From positions 1 through 64,000 of the forward strand of contig JBDRUV010000002.1 of assembly GCA_039801505.1 (NCBI GenBank): a stretch of 64,000 nucleotides of DNA, given 5' to 3'. Below, one piece after another: positions 63,583 through 64,000 of the stretch. The position numbers and the translations under genes were made by a program. The DNA comes from a candidate division WOR-3 bacterium. Lineage in GTDB: Bacteria > Hydrothermota > Tepidihabitantia > Tepidihabitantales > CAIPLT01. Positions within the stretch are counted from its first letter, which is position 1. The number at the start of each line of letters is the position of its first letter. Under the pieces are notes generated by a model, which saw nothing but the letters and a program-made list of their open reading frames with translations, made no database searches and was not told the origin of the DNA.

Positions 63583-64000
63583 AAGGCTTCTTTTATCGTC
63601 TGTTTGATTTCTTCAATTTTTTCTGGCGCGTAATTTGTTCTTTCCGCCAGCTGTTCGGTCGGAACCGATAAAACATCAAAAGCCGTAAAAATTTCAGCAT
63701 CGTTTAATTTTGCAACTACTTCTTCGTCTAAATTTAAGTCTTTAATTTTTACTGTTCGACCCTTATCCGTTAAAAGTTTATCTTCGTATGACGATGCCTT
63801 TAATACTTCTAATTCTACTCCAACAAGTTTGCCAGCCAAAGTAACATTTTGTCCTTTCTTGCCAATTGCCACCGATAAATCTTCATCTGGAACAATTACA
63901 AAATATTTGTCGTTTTCCTTAAAGATTTCTTTAATTGAAGCTGGAGCTAATGCTCGACTGATAAAGGTTGCAATGTCTTTAGAATAAAGAACAATGTCAA
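63570..64000 (-). CDS. nusA: Transcription termination/antitermination factor NusA (C-terminal part)
   Basis: The frame runs to the window edge; the start is outside. Visible are the second KH domain (DIVLYSKDIATFISRALAPA, then VAIGKKGQNVTLAGKLVG with the GxxG-type loop GKKG) and a short C-terminal helix-hairpin-helix region (LNLDEEVVAKLNDAEIFTAF). No long acidic repeats follow, so it is the short bacterial form. NusA-infB adjacency is typical. Confidence 0.95.
   Translation of the reverse strand, partial: DIVLYSKDIATFISRALAPASIKEIFKENDKYFVIVPDEDLSVAIGKKGQNVTLAGKLVGVELEVLKASSYEDKLLTDKGRTVKIKDLNLDEEVVAKLNDAEIFTAFDVLSVPTEQLAERTNYAPEKIEEIKQTIKEALWKK

Overview
The window looks like chromosomal DNA from an uncultured, Gram-negative, probably anaerobic bacterium. 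An outer membrane is indicated by a pal-cpoB-tolQ-tolR-tolA cluster, OmpA-type proteins and a PorV-like barrel. Four very large or repetitive secreted proteins end in a C-terminal domain of the FlgD-like/type IX secretion (T9SS) sorting kind, which points to the FCB side of the bacterial tree or a nearby candidate phylum such as WOR-3. That placement is inference, since no 16S rRNA gene is present. A fumarase/fumarate-reductase cluster, pyruvate phosphate dikinase and radical SAM and ferredoxin-like proteins fit anaerobic metabolism.

Layout. 1-8.7 kb: two repeat-built secreted proteins flank a PorV-like/OmpA fusion. 9-18.7 kb: mostly single-strand housekeeping genes (MoxR ATPase, DUF177, PEGA protein, AmmeMemoRadiSam radical SAM enzyme, DUF362 ferredoxin, scpA, tRNA-Ser, murA, ispG, nnr, queF). 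18.8-23.8 kb: MBL hydrolase, two-subunit class I fumarase, soluble-type fumarate reductase B and A, GNAT. 23.8-32.6 kb: Tol-Pal genes without tolB, then dnaE and topA. 32.6-36.2 kb (minus): DUF1614, ppdK, DUF2007. 36.6-41.5 kb: ftcD, PHP phosphoesterase, DUF4159, PpiD-like chaperone. 41.5-44.4 kb: a five-tRNA cluster, adenosine-specific kinase, an FG-GAP/T9SS protein and tmRNA. 44.9-52.5 kb: a 2531-residue beta-helix/CARDB exoprotein. 52.5-55.9 kb (minus): two DUF35 proteins and two thiolase-like proteins. 56.3-64 kb (minus): pgsA-like, nadK, prmC, prfA, flavodoxin, nadC, DUF503, infB and the 3' part of nusA.

Four observations stand out. (1) Two of the repeat proteins contain sharply bounded blocks of several hundred bases in which third codon positions switch to almost only G or T; the blocks follow the protein repeats. 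(2) Six genes have a near-consensus sigma-70 promoter whose -10 box ends only 6-9 nt before the ATG, with no Shine-Dalgarno sequence. They therefore look leaderless, next to other genes with strong Shine-Dalgarno sequences. (3) A PorV-like barrel is fused to an OmpA peptidoglycan-binding domain and sits between secreted proteins carrying sorting-type C-termini, so it may be a cell-wall-anchored cargo receptor. (4) All four of the largest intergenic gaps carry a related G/C-rich motif around CTCCACAGTCCC. No CRISPR array, insertion sequence or prophage was seen.
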